A DNA stretch of 64,000 nt from Ceriagrion tenellum (lineage: Eukaryota > Arthropoda > Insecta > Odonata > Coenagrionidae): the NCBI GenBank assembly GCA_963169105.1, contig OY720635.1, positions 156,689,645-156,753,644 of the forward strand. The letters are read 5' to 3'. Under the pieces are notes generated by a model that had not been told where the DNA came from, searched no databases, and saw only the letters and a program-made list of their open reading frames with translations. The translations under genes and the position numbers were made by a program. Positions 22,601-37,600 of this stretch are shown in pieces; position 1 is the first letter of the stretch, and each line of letters begins with the position of its first letter.

Positions 22601-25600
22601 ATTTGAAGTAGTGTTTTTGAGTTCAAAAACTTGGTTAATTAATGACTAATGAAATTAAAGTAGCTAATATGGCATTGCAAGGGTGGTAGAAAATATTTCT
22701 ACATTATCTATGTCCTTGGATAGACAAGGGGTAAAAATGTCATGGTGATATGTTAATTGGTTACTGAGCTATGAATTTTTACCTTGTGCCCTGTACTCTG
22801 AATCTCATTTTTTATAAAATCGATAATTATGAATTTTGAATCCAAATCCTGCTTTCACCAAATCATGAGTCATACTTCCTTTTCATTACCAATAAGTATA
22901 TGCATAAAACAAATCTCATTCCATTATAAACTTAATAATAAATTTATGAGCCTATTAGTTACTCACTTGTTTTCGCTAATGCATAACTCTAATAATTTAG
23001 AATTAACGGAAAAATAAATTTGATTAGCAGTTTGTTTCATAATGGCCTTAATTCTTAATTTAAAAATGCCAAAGGAAGCTTAATGGACTAAAGTTATTTT
23101 AAATGAAATTTTCTTTGATTAATAAACTGTACCGGGGGTCTGAGCTTTCCTCGGAACATCATGTATATTTTTTATTTTTTTTTAATTGAATAGAAATTAT
23201 ATTTTGTGGTAAAGTTTTATAAACCTTTTATGTATATTGTTATAAATTTACAGAATCTCATTAATAATGGCCTAAATGGGTTTGCTCAAAAATAAAAAGT
23301 TAGTTAATGATTATTTTAATGTGATCGTCTGCTAAGATAATAGCTGTGTCATTTTGGAGGTCTTCCATTGACCATCTGAAGAAGTAAAATAAATAAATAA
23401 AGCATGGCTGTAGAGCCAAAGAAAAGTGACTTAAGTACCTGTTCATGCATTTCTAATGAGAATTTTTGATTTTTCGATGGTATGGGACCTACCCCTATTG
23501 ATATCTATTACTGCAAAACACTTAAATACCAACATTTGGTTAGACCTGTTAACTTGTTAATGAAATTATTACATAGAATAAACATTTATACAATTACTGC
23601 TCACTTCATAGTGTTCTAGAAAAACTCCCACGTCAGATACACTCATGCTAAATGCTGGTTTCATTATTAGAGTTGTTGTCACCTCATTGTCTTAGTAGTC
23701 TTCTTGTAGCTTTGTTTTCATACTAATAGCTAATATGTTCATAGCCATTATATTCCTACGTAATTGGCAATTTCTTAGCCATCAGTGCACTTTTAGGGTA
23801 CTTTGTCCAATAGATTCCTCATACCCTAAAACTTCCAAAAAAATGCACTCTCAGAAGAATAGGTTTGGTAATTTTCAAGGAAATGTATGCATACCTATAT
23901 GTACATGTAAAGTCGCAGGTGTAAATACATACAAATCAGCAAATATTGCTCATTTGATAAGATAAGCAGTAGAATGCCTGGGCAAAATTTCCTAAAAGTA
24001 GCCATTGCTCAGGTTGCTGAGGGGAAATGCTATTGTTGAAATCTCTGTAAAATTTATATTTTTTCAATGAAAACGTAAATTTTAAGGGGAGAGTAAGTGT
24101 ATATCAAAGCCTACTTCAAATATTAAGTACTTAATTTTTTCTGCCATCCGATGGTGAAAATTTGAATTTCGAATCTTTTTAGTAAATACATAATTAAAAA
24201 TAGCAAGAAATAAAATATCTGAAATGATTCCAATGCTTTTCTTATGGGAGTAAAATAGGGGCCTGGGATTCTTGCAGCCTTGATTTTTTTGGCCTTGCGG
24301 ATTCCTCGAATGCAAAAACCCTAATACATTGTGTTTTAGGAGAAAAATTTTGGTATTTTTTGAGAAAATATTTACACACCCACATATCCTCTGGTAGTCA
24401 ATCTGAAGATTGGTTGGCAGCAGCTTGACTGGTTGGTACTCTCCATTCCTCGTGTACCTCGCTAACGAATACAGGGACCGAGCATCTCCCGGGATAAGGA
24501 GATCCCCTTCTGCCAAATGCCAACGGCCTCCTCGGAGGGCGGATGAGCAGGTTGAAGGTAGGGCACCCTCTTGCCCTAGGGATGGGAAACTACCCCTATA
24601 GGCAGAAGAGCCACAAGATGGCCAACAGCATAGGATAGAGAAGGCAATGGGAATCCACTCTATTAAAGATTGGAAGGGGTATCCCAGGTATCAGCACCTA
24701 CATATATACACAGTTATATTCAAATAATCTTCATTAAGTGATATAAGATACATTCTCCACTGAGGTACATATTTATTAGACAATTAATTATCATGCAAAT
24801 TATCAAGCCTTTTGTAGTAAAACAACGTCAACATGCTAGATCTTCTAAATTCTACTTTGATGGTGATGTTTTTATTGAATTTGGTTTACTGCAGTGGAGT
24901 AAATATGCTATATGCTCAGCCAGGGTTTGTATATTTTTTGGAAAAATTCAGTCAAATTTGGAATCCATGAATTCAGTGGAACCTAACTATTAACTAAAAT
25001 ATTAGGTTGTATTAGAAACAAGAGTCAAATGACCCCTCCTATATTTCTAATTTTTGAACTCTTTATCCAATGTTTAACATAAGTTTAAGCTGTTGTGCTC
25101 CATTGAGAGGTAAACAGTGCTTGAGGGTCAATGGAAGACTGCAGAAGTAGGCCCAATGTCCATCATAATGCTGAATTGATTTAATTTGATTTTTTCTCCT
25201 AATTGTAAAATTTATTAAAGCTAAGAAAACATACCTCTTACAATAAGTTACTTCTGCTGGACAAATTAGATTTGTCTGTGAATGCATACTGCTTTTATGA
25301 CAATCATTACAATGATGTGAGAATTATTGGTAATCTGTATTTGGGAAAGGGTACTCTTTTTATGCTCTCAGAACATGCTTTCACTTTTCCTTTGGACCGA
25401 TTGAAACTATGATTTGTTGATGTTTGATTAGTGTCAGCTAACTGCTGTTTTTGGCCCCTTGCAAGGAATCCCAGGACTTCGCAGTTGCCTTGCCAGCCTT
25501 GAGTCTCTAGAGCCAGAATTAGTACCCACAGCTGTTTCATTGTACCTCAATCCATCAAGTGCATCCAAAGCATCTCACCTACGATTTCTGTCGGCCCACT

Positions 25601-28600
25601 GGAGACAGGAGGTTAGGCAGCTGCAATTCCTGCTGGATGGCATTGTGGACCCTGTTGCTTTCTGCAAGGTGAGCATTGGGGTGATTATTATGTTGAGTTG
25701 GGGTAAATTTTACTTATAAAGCTTTGGTAGCCACAGTGGTACTCAAGGGTATATTTAGAATGAACTTGACATTTTAAAGCCTTAGCAGCCACATTCTTTT
25801 TTTGCAAAATTGAAATTTGCCAAGGCCTTGATGTTAAAGTGCCATTATTTTTTTGCTTACCCGTATTTGGTTGTCTTTTCCTAGTTGCTGGAGGATAATT
25901 AGGGTTGCTCTAGGCCTGGTAAAGCTACTAAGTGCTGTGGTAGTTGGAAATATGCATGGGAAACCTGAAGCTCTGAAAATTGAAAAAATAAGCCTGAAAA
26001 TTCTTTCCTGTCCTGTTCCCTTCTGTAATATAATTGTTATTAGCTTCTATGAAACTCTAGCTACCTCTGAAGTGAGTGAAAATAGTTTAAGGAATGAGTT
26101 CCAGCATTTCTAATACACTTTCCTGCTTCTGGTTTCACTTCATAGTGGATTAAAATGTTAGTATTTAATGAAATACTTGGTACTTTTCTGCAGCGCGATT
26201 TTTTATTTACACAATGCTTTTCACTGATTTGCAGCATCATCAGGTACAAATACAGTGCGTATGTTTACTTTCTGTTTATTGCTTTCATAGTTACTGCAAA
26301 GGAGAGAAATTGCAAAGTTTTGGGAAAGTTGAGTGGCAAGAGCCTTTTGTAAACATTTTTATGCCAGTGTCAGGCTGATGACCCTGGCCTAAAACTGGAT
26401 TTGCAGATGTCATCTGCAAATCTTATACTCCTTATCTTCCTACCTCCAATGCTGACTCCTTCCTCTCTCCCATCAAAAGATTTATGGATCATGTCTTCAA
26501 CATATATATTGAACAAGGTTGGCGACAGACAGCATCCCTGCCTTACTCCTCTACCAAGATCCACCCATTCTGTCATATCCTCATTTATTTTTAATGCAGC
26601 TTTTTGCCTCGTATATAATTCTCTAATGAGTTTTCTCTCCTTCCATACCAACCCCTTCTCTTTTAGAATTTCGAACATTTTATTCCATTCAACCCGATCA
26701 AAAGCCTTTTCCAGATCAATAAAACAAAGTGCCATTCTTTTTCCTCTCTCTATATACCTTTCTCCTTGTAATGTCGGTGCAGAGTTGGCTTTAGTAAGTC
26801 TCAAGGAGATGTCTGTAACTGATATTTAATTTTGAAGTTCCTTGTGTGTATTTGCCTAGTTTAAAATGGATGTGCTACTGTAGGAGAAAAACAAAAACTT
26901 CTAAGTATAGATAAAAGAATGATCAGCTCTTCTGTTCTGCAGGTGACTTATGAGGAGGTTCGCAAGTTGATTAGAAGCATCAGAAAGTGTAATGGGGCTG
27001 AGGTGAGTGAAGCTTCAATGGTGGCGAAGCTCATCTCAAGAGCTGAAAGGACATTGTGTGTTCTGCGTCATGAGGGATCAGATTTCCTGAAGAAACAAAG
27101 TATCCTTGTCAGCGACTTGGAATTCAGTGAGTGAACTTCATGCTGTCTTTTAGCATTTATATCCTCTGTACTGGACTAAATCGTTCAAACATTTTGCAAC
27201 GATATGTTCTATAGTTTGCGTGTTTTGAGGCACAAGCTATATAAATGGTCTGGAATAAAAGGCTTTACTTGCCATATTTCTACATTTAGACTAAATTTAA
27301 TTGGATTAATGGATGCCTTTTAATTTTAAGTGTTCTAGCACACCCATGTCTATGCCTCATGTGCTAATTAAACGCTCTTATTGAACTTTTCTTGAAAAAT
27401 GTCTGACGATGTGGGTGAAATCTCATGATCTTATTTTCCCCCACTTCTCAAAACCTCAAGGTTTTGAAATTTGGTAAAATGCTGAATTCAACTAGCAGTA
27501 CAGTGTTATGAAAAAAATGTTATCTTTGTCTTTTCTATGCCAGATTCAGTGACTTCACAATACATAGCCTATTTAAGATGCAGAAGAAACTAAATTACAA
27601 AGTCAATGGTACCAGAAAAATCAGAACTTCATAATATCAAAGTTCGTATGTACAAGTATCTTTCAAGAGCACCACAATGAAGTTATTTTTTTGTTTCCTC
27701 AAATTATGATATACTCACATGATTTACAAAATTTATGAAAGTTTGTTTAATATTGTATTTATGCCAGCAGGGTGCATAAAGTTGAACACAACTAACTTGT
27801 CGGAGGTTTATGTTTCTGATTTTCGGGATTTCCACCACGTCGTTTAATCTTTTTGCAGCAGAAATCCCAAAAATCTGAAGAATCAACCTCTATTAATGCC
27901 CTGCGGTAATCTACATCTAAACAAATTTTTATTTTGTTCAATGAGTAAGGGATTAGGCAATCAAGCGTCTTTGCAAAATTTTCATGGAGTTTGGACTAAG
28001 CCTATGAAGCTTCATAGCACATTTTTCTATGTCACTTCTTAGGAGAGAACTCATAAATCTGGTGTGAGTGATATATTGCATTACCAGTAATATTGATTTA
28101 TGCATACACCAAAGACGCTTCGACCAGAATTGGTCCGAATTGACCCTCCGGTGGTCCCTGATTTGATGAAGTACTCCGGCAGACCGCACGGTGTCTACCC
28201 GTAAAAGTCACTTGGGGGATACCTAATCCCAAAAATTTTGGGCAACAGGCTACTCCGGCTTTCATTAGAGGTGCAGTAAGTTTTAGCAAAAGCAAGACTG
28301 ATGGTGACTTGTCTCACGTTGCTGGGGTAGCCCAACAGATACGAGGACTGCGGGGAGGCGGTGGCCCATTGACGTCCTTTCGACGTCAATCCGCCTCATG
28401 GTGTCGGCCTCGCAGGGGCTGTGACTTGCTAACTTTCCCTTCCCTTTTCCTTTTCCCACTACTTCCCACCAGGTTATAAGCGAGAGATTGAGTTGAAGTG
28501 AGAGGTTTTTAGAGCCCACGGGGAGACTCATAACACCTGTCGCGGTGGATAAACCCAACATCGTTGTATATATTCTGATGAATTTCCAATCATTGCATTG

Positions 28601-31600
28601 ATCAATGATGTGGTACGAAGTCACTTGCTTAGGTCCTTATATCCCAAGGGTTGAAATTTGCCATGAAATAATCATTTTACTTAAACATCGGTTCTGAGAG
28701 GTTTCTGTTGTAAATGCCTGCTGGGACCATGAGCCATCCAGAGTTTCCCCAGAGGTGTTAAGGCGTCTAATAAGCACCAATTCGCCTGTGTGGAGGAAAT
28801 TTATGCTGCGTATGCATTCCCGGATGGGGAGAGCCCAGAGAAGAGCAAGCGGTACTTGAATTGATACGGAGCAGCTATCAGACTACTGGGTGAGTGTTGG
28901 GCCACCCGAGCAGGAGGAGCACCTACGCCGAGGAACCAACATGATTGCTAACCTGAGCAAGCTAGATGTCTAGCTTGGTTTTCAACCTGAGTCGGTTTCC
29001 TCAGGGTTGTGGGTTTTTGTATCAGTTTTTACCATGATCATCATGTATTTCTTCTACAAACTAACAATACACATTACATCCCCGTTGAGCAAACTCCAAC
29101 ACCAACTCCCGGGCAGCACCCGGGCCAGACTCCTTGTCAGTGAATAATAAGCCAAGAAGAAATATGAATGAATGTTTATTCTGAATATACTTCAGTTCTT
29201 CTTTCAACAGAATACCTTATTTAACAAAAAATAGTCATTTGTTTCCATAGTCGCTTCCACTATGGCCTCTAATTTGAATAAATGCAAACTGAACTGGGAG
29301 TCAACATCATTAGTTATTTGGAACCAATGTAATGTATCGAGAGCGAGCAAAACTTCATTCTTTTTTTAGAGAGATCAGGACTTGGTCATTTCATCTTTGT
29401 CGCTGTTTTCCTTATTGGGCACTACCACTAACTCTTTTGTCGCCAGCTGTAGCGTTTGATCTTCACAAGTTAGGAGATCCATCCATGGTTTTCCATCTAT
29501 CGATTAAACTAGGAAGATCACTCTTCACAAACTTAAACAATGACTCTTTTTGTTTCTTAATACCATTAAGAGTCGAATTCTCTCATCAAACTGCTCGTTT
29601 AACCTCTTTACTAGTGTTGCCCTGTCCAACTACCTCAATCAATCCACTCTGTTTAATACTCATGGTCAATTTCTTCTCCTTGGAAAATTCCACTGAGAGA
29701 ATTGATTCCCAATGTTTTCAACTTGGTGCAAAAATAAACTCAGCACAAGTAGTCCCTCATAAATTGTCCAAAATACTGACGCTTGTTCTACGTTAGGTTC
29801 ATGCACAGATGCATGAGGTGAATCGTTTTGCTAGCAGCCAATCAGGTGTTCTGCTCCATTCGCCTTGCTAACTGTGAGCGAAGTTGAGCTTTGCTTAATT
29901 TTATCACACATAGCCAGCTCCTCAGCCCACCATTTATTTCATGCATGTAGCGTGTGCGTCGTCACAACACATGGAACTAATGGTGGACACATGAAATCTT
30001 TTTGTGTTTTCATTTTAGATTTACTGGATTATATTAGCACTCACTCATGAGTTTTTAATTTCTGTAATTTATGAAGTTAAAATGTGCATCATGAATTGTT
30101 AGGTACGTCATTATGAAGAACAGATGTGTCCGGTCACTCCTGCCCGCTCCTGATGCATCCATGAAAAAGCTTCAGTACCAAAGTAAGCTATGAGCATGCA
30201 AAGCCTCGACAGTTTTTTACTTCTATATTCATTTGCTGGTAGATGTCAGCATGTGAAATCTTTGTGCTCATTGATGTCTCCCAATGCTTGAATGTGAACC
30301 TTTCACTCGTAATGCTTAATTTTATCACACACTGCTCAGGAGTGGGCAGTTAGTTGAAATAACAAGAGTGATGGATGTTGTTAATTTATCGCTTAAACAG
30401 GAACATTTAAATGGTAAGCAAAGCAGCATTTTCAAACAGAACTCTGGTCACTTGTTGAGGGGAATGAGAAAAAGTTATTGAAGCCATAAAACTAAACAGA
30501 TGTTGGCACCTCACAAATTACAAGGCATATTGCATGTGCAGATGCGCATTAACAATGCCCTATGAGAAGTGATATTTGTATCAAGGTGATGGATTCTTCT
30601 AAAATGTGCACACCTTTTTTTGCCTTTATAATTGTGACTCATAACCGCAATGACAGTCTTTTTGATGCAATGCAATATATTTTTCTGTTAAAATTTTGCA
30701 TGAGATAAAATACTCCAATCACTTATCATTCCCATCAAGGATGACCTTCCTCGAATACATAGTTTCAAATCTGATAGAGGTGGACTTAAGGGTTCATTTG
30801 TGTGTGTGTGTGGAAACATTTACTTGAACTTTTACTCACACACTCAATTTTCAAAAGATTATCCTTTGGTATCCGGGATGACGGGTTAGGGTTTCCATCA
30901 GTTAGCATGTAAATTTGTGTACCATGCACAACTTGTTTCCCTGAAATCGTTGTAGAAATAGATGGGGAGTGTCACATAAGTTCCTTATCTCTCAGCCCTT
31001 ATATCAAATCCCTAGCCTAGAGAGTACCAGTGAAACTCTGCATACTTCCCACAAATTACTGTAAAATAAGTATGTGAGTATGCGTGAGTCAGAGGGGGAG
31101 TGTGTTTTTGCTTGCTAGCCAATCAAAACTTTTACTAACTTCCACCCTACCCAACTCTCTGAAATACCCTATCACCAGTGCATTGTATTCTCTTCATAAG
31201 AAAATTTTTGTAAGCTTGGAGGTAGAAAAGAAAGGATGAGTTACAAAGATGTCATGCAAAGGAAAAAGAAGATATGGCACAGTAAAGACAGAAATAGAGT
31301 AAGACACATAGTTTTTTATTGGAGCTATTCATTGATAATCAGCTTCCTGGTATTACCTTTCTTAACCAGTAGAATACACCTGCCAATACTTTCATGCCTT
31401 TAAGATATCTGGATGGAGAATTATGATTATGTCTTGTTGTAACATGGTTTGTTCTTGTCAAGGCACATTTCTTGCCCCCTTGTCTGTATGTTACGACAAG
31501 ATTCTATTGTGGTGCTTAGAGTGAATTTTTCTCTATTTAACCTAAATTTTCTTGTCTGGAGCATATTGAACCAAGTTTTTTTCTCAATAGATTTCTTTCA

Positions 31601-34600
31601 TCATTCTATTTTTTAAGCGTAAAAAAATCTTGACTAATTGAGAAAGTCTACCAGTTTAACCAGATGCCTGGCTTATGCCTTCCACAATCTAAATGAGGGA
31701 GATCTAGATTGTTGTATTGGGTGGAAGACATTCTTATAGGGGAGGGAAAGATGTGTACAGCTTAGCAAGTTAACAAAGTATGTGTTTAAATTCTATCTAG
31801 GTGGCCTCATGGTTGCTTGTTGGTCTCTAAGATGTCATGCAGGTGCCTGGCACTGGACCTTGTTCTTCATTAACTGCTTATTGAATCATGAACAAAATTT
31901 TATGTTTTTCTTCATATAAATTGCAATATGTATGTCAAATGTGAGCATATGGTACATGCATAAATATTGCTGTTAGTGAAGTGATTGTGGTGACCAAACC
32001 TTGGAATTGATCCATTTTAATGTTTAAAACCTTGAGATGTGAACATAAAATGAAATTCAGGTTAAATCCATAAAAATGATTTTTTGCCCCTTAAGTTATA
32101 ATGGAGATGATGGGATATTCTTTGGCCTGTTTTCCCCAAAAAATCTCTGGTGAATAATTCATTGAACATTCCAGTGGTAGTGTTTTTACTATGGAGCCAA
32201 TGATTGTGGTGGAAGGATAACCTGATGATTGATCTTTGTTGTTGCCTCATGCATCATTGACTAAACGATGTCTGTATAGCTTGTGTGAAAATTAATGGTG
32301 TTTGGTCTTGACAAAATTTATTACCTACTTTTTATTATGTCATCTTAATATTCATCATATTCTTTTTTTGGTAAAATAATTTATGATTATCTTGGATATA
32401 TTTATATTTTTTCAAAGTATTAAATGTCCTTTTATCCTGAGATGTATTGCAATCCATTCCCCATCCTGTTCACCCTATTTAGGTATTGCTGAATGCAGGG
32501 CAGCTCACAAGATTGCTTTCCATGAAAATGGTGTTTCAAAGACGGAAGAGGAGAATCACAAGAACAGGCTGAGGGTTGTTCAGAGGTGTTTGCTGATTGC
32601 CTCCATGCTAAGGAAACTTGAGGGTCAAATGAGTGAGCAGTCAGCTGTCCTCTCAGCATGTTCACTTGGAAGGTTTGATCGATCAACCAATGGTGAGTCA
32701 CACATTAATCACAGTGTCCTTTGAATATTGGTGATGTCTCATGGGATTTTTGCTTGATTTTTCCTGCAATTACTAGCAGAAAATGTGCAGCATTGAGTTG
32801 CATCATGTTGAGAACAGGAAACTGTGTTAGGATTTCATGTGGGCACCATTTATGTTATTTATAAATATGTAAAGATTGCTTTCTGTACAGGGCTGGTCAA
32901 AATATTAAAAATTGTATCTGAAATACAAAATTTGTACTAAAAATATGTATGAAATTCAAAACACAGATACTTTTGCTGGATGTTTTAAAAATACTAATAC
33001 AGTGGAAACTCAATATTTCATTGTCTGCAGGATTGAAAAATTGGCACCTCGTATTTTCGAACATTTTTATTGAAGAGCGACAAGTATTTATTCTTGTTTC
33101 CTTAAATTATTATTATGGTCTTTGACATTGAAATGAAATGTTGAAAAGTTTGAAATGAGATTTGGTCATGATATTTTAAACTATCATTTAAAAAATATGT
33201 TTATACAATGAAGAATCCTTAACTATAACGTAGAGCTGTGTGAATACTTCAAAATCAATTTGAATCAAATCTGGCTGAATTTGATTAGTTTTTGCAGCAA
33301 ATTGGGTTGCTTCAGAACTGAATGATTCAAAATATTCAAATCTGATAGATTAGTCGTCAAATCATGATATGCATTCAAGCATGGCGCTCATTCCCAAGTA
33401 GCACGCTGTCCATTTAGAGCTGGGGTGGCCAACCTTTGGAACCACTTTGGAAATGCATCATAACTCCGCGGGCCGCATATAAAATTATATATCCCTATAT
33501 TAGATTTAGATCCACTATAGACATTATTTTGGAGTGAAAAATTGAAGCATAATGAGTTATTATTACTGTGTTAAAGTTATTGTATTAAAATGTGATGAAT
33601 CTCGTGGGCTGGAAAAATGTTCAAGGGCCACGGGTTGGCCACCCCTGATTTAGAGGATGTTTTCCTCACATGAAACGAAATTTTAAACAACCACCTCTTA
33701 TCCTGTGCTATTCTTTGTGTAACTGTAGATGTATAAGCTAATGTAAGGCCCTGAAATAATATTCAAATCTTTATTACTTTAACTCTGCATAAGCTTTTGC
33801 ATTTTATTTAGATTCGAATTCGATTTGTAGTAGAATATTTTAGGGTGATTTGTTTCGCTACCAAAATTAAAAAAGAAAATTGTTTCTATTCAATTCGATT
33901 TGAAATTATTTTTGGGAGATTCATTTGGTTCAAATGAAAATCCCTGATTTGCACAGCACTACTATAACGTCATACTTCCCTTTGCAAATGATTTCAAGTC
34001 TGAGGTTGTGTCGTTGGCAAAATTTTATGTGATGAGTTAAAAAATCGAGCTCATGTGTTGGCTTAACTTAAACACGTTCAATGCTAAGATACAATGAATA
34101 ACTTAATGTGGTGGCTATGTTAGGTTTTTGCATAATTCGCATGCATATGTTAGCCTTATAATATTTATACCTAAAAACTTTGAAAAAAATACTGAGAATT
34201 GTTATTTTATTGAGGACCACCCGAGCGGTTCTACACCATTGGCTTTGAATTACGGTTATGCAAACCCACACAACATTTTTGTGTACATACGAAATGCAAA
34301 TGGTGTTCTTTTTCTTACTTTACCTATGTCATGTCCTTATTACAGATGTTTCCAACTTATATTTAATTGATGTAATTACTTCTTGGACAATTAACAGTGT
34401 ATAATTAAAGAAAAGAATAATAAATTACGAAATTTCACAATGTAAAATTTTTATCTCTCATCTAAATACCATAAACAAAATATTAAAACGTAAAAAAAAA
34501 ATCATAAATTGCCTGAATTGCATAAATTACTTGCATAATAACATTCATTATAAATTGTGGAATACAATAAAACATTGTTCCAGACATAATCCAGGCTGCT

Positions 34601-37600
34601 CAGGGCATCCTGGACAGAAAAAAAACCACTATTTTTTCTGATCCCATTTTTCATGCACACTTTGCACTTTTTGTTAAATTTTTTGCCTCTATTGCTTGAG
34701 GGAACCACGGCAGGAAAATTTTCCCGATTTACACTTTTTACGTCATTGGTGATTTTTCTGACTGAAGTGGCACATTCTGATTCCCCAATCAGTTCATTTA
34801 TAATTTTCAGTCGAAATTCATTAAATGGCATCTTTTCACTGTACATGTTTGAACATCAGGTAACTATTCACAAGCATCATCTGAAATAGATGAATTCTAA
34901 TTTTTTTGTACCAGCAGTGTCTTTCTCTCGCATGGGTAATACGCCATCATCTGGTTGAAAAGACCCACTCCACCCATCGACTTGTATTCTAAAACTGCTA
35001 ACTAAAACTAGATGATTTCTCTAGAAAAATTTTTCCCTATTTTTTGAGGCCAAAAGATGAAGTACAGTAAATTTTGGTTATAACGCGGGTCTAGGGGGAC
35101 GTAGTTTACACCCGCGTTATTACAGGAAACTGCGTGGGAAGCAATAAAAAACCCTTAAAGCTAATTTTTATAACCAATTTATTTGCGTAATACATTATTA
35201 AAATATTTTTTTATGATTTAGACGCTCTACTTTAACGGAAGTTACTACATAAAATACTCGGATATTTTCTTTTGCCGCGATAGTGGATGGCGTTTCTTTG
35301 TCACGTAATTTTTAATGCTTTGCAAGTGCAACAGATGAATATTATCGCAATCACTTTGTCTCTCCAACCAATTCATCAATTCACTTATATTATGCAATAA
35401 ATTGCCAATTTTTGGCATCTCGACCTCACATTCGTCTTCTTCATTCTCGCTCTCATCTTCCGATGATGCAGCTGTTTTTCTGCGGCTCTGGACTGCAGCC
35501 ACAATTTCTTCGTCACTCTTATAAGCAGATACAGGAGTTTCCTCGTCTTCGCGAACCCAGGCCTCGAGATCACTCACAATTAGTTTATTAGAAAGAACAT
35601 CTGAAGCTTCACGTGCGTCCTCTTCCGTGAAACCCAAAAACTCGTCTTCGTCTTCCATTCTATCGCCCGCTGTATACTCGCACTTTGACCAGCAATTTTG
35701 AATTGTTGCTGAAGTTATTTTCTTCCATGCCAATCCAATATTATAAGCCATATTCTTCAAGGTAACTGTTTTCAGATATTCTTGTACCAGCAGTTCTGAA
35801 TTTATGACACTGGTGAGCAATTCCCGCCGATAGTGGGCTTTAAATGCTCTGATAATCCCTTGATCCATGGGCTGAATAAGAGCTGTGGTATTTTTTGGTA
35901 AAAATGAAGCCACTATTTTACCATCCCTCGATTTCAAAAGCTCAGAAGATGGATGGGCTGGACAGTTATCCAACAGAAGTAGTGCTTTCTCTTCAAACTT
36001 TTTAATCGTAAGTGACTCTTAACCTATGGTACAAAATCTTCATTGAACCAAGATAAAAAAATGTCGCGAGTCATCCAGGCATTCTGACTGTTTTTGTAAT
36101 TGATGGGTAGTGCTGTCATATTAACGTGCTTGAAGCACCGAGGACTTCGGTTTTTACCAATACAGAGAGGTTTTAACTTGTGACTTCCTGATTTGTTCGC
36201 GCAGAGTAATAAAGTCACTCTTTCTTTGCTCATTTTTATTCCGGATTTATTTGCCGACTTCTTAATATCAAGTGACTTTGTTGGAAGCAATCTGTAGTAG
36301 AGAGCGGTTTCATCACAGTTATACAATTGCTCTTCAGTGTACTCACCCTCATCAATCATCTTGCGTAAAGTCCCACAGAATTCTCTAGCTGCTTCACTGT
36401 CACTGGAACGAGATTCTCCTTGCATGTTAACTTGCACTATCCCGTGGCGAATTTTCCTCCTCGATAGCCAGCCAGCAGAAGCAACAAAATCATGAGCACC
36501 ACCTATTTGTTTATTTAATTTTATTGCCTGTGCTTGTAAAAGTGGACCAGATAATGGAACACCTTCACTGCGCTTCTGAACAAACCACGTAAACAAACAT
36601 TCATCCACATCACCAGCAGCACTCAATCTGGCCTTTTTTCTATCAAGTCCTATTTTGTCATCCACTTGATCAACGAATGATCGTAATTTATCTTCTTCTT
36701 TCATCCAACCACGAATAGTTCCTTCAGGAACACCAAACTCCCTGAATAAACTTGATTTTGAATCACCGCGTTTCACTCTGTCGATTATGCCCAACTTTTC
36801 TTTAATTGTGTAAGTTTCCCTTTTGGCAGACATCGTTTTAGCCCTAAAATCAATTAACAATTTCGTTAAAAAGTAATTTTCATATTCATATAAATTAAGC
36901 CTTAGACAGAGGTAAAACAGCACATTCATCATGAAATGCTCGAAGCCTGTGGGCATTGAGTACCTACCTTGGTTTGATCGCCGCGGTGCGAACGTACGAA
37001 AGAGAATTATCTCAATCTCCCTGAATCTCGAAAATCATTATAGCCGTGCGACACCCTTTTCAGCTCGAGTTCTCAAGATACAATGACCGATCAGGAATTG
37101 CAGAGTTTTTTTTATATGGCTACGAAACAATGTATGGAATACGTCGCCAACCGCGTTGATACAGTCGCTTGAAGTAGCGCCGCGCCGTTGCCACGCGTCG
37201 GTAGTCACGCCGAGATAAAATTCGCCACTAAGTTGCCTACGTCTAACAAAAACAATTGTCAATGTAATCATTTCGGGGGACATGGTGAGACCCGTGGTAT
37301 AACCGAAACCGCGGTAAAGTGAGGTGCGTAATAACCGGAATTTACTGTATTTCCTAAGTTTTGTAGTTTTAAAGCTAGAAGGGAAAACTTAACAGATTGT
37401 AAGATCAAAGTTCTACGTACTGATAATGGGGGCGAATTTGTGAATAGACAGATGAAAGTAATGCTAAAATTACTCTACCAGGTCAATACTCGTCTCTGCA
37501 GAGGTGGATAAAAATTATTACTTTTCCTTTCACCTGATAAGTCAAGAGGTCAACGAGACTTCCCTGGAGATGGTCAAGTCGTCAGGTGCGGAGCCCTTCA

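Noticed and set aside
29332..29796. 154-codon plus-strand frame in intron 9
   Set aside because: No recognisable motif, biased Leu/Ser/Phe composition, and neither strand gives a transposon or host protein reading.
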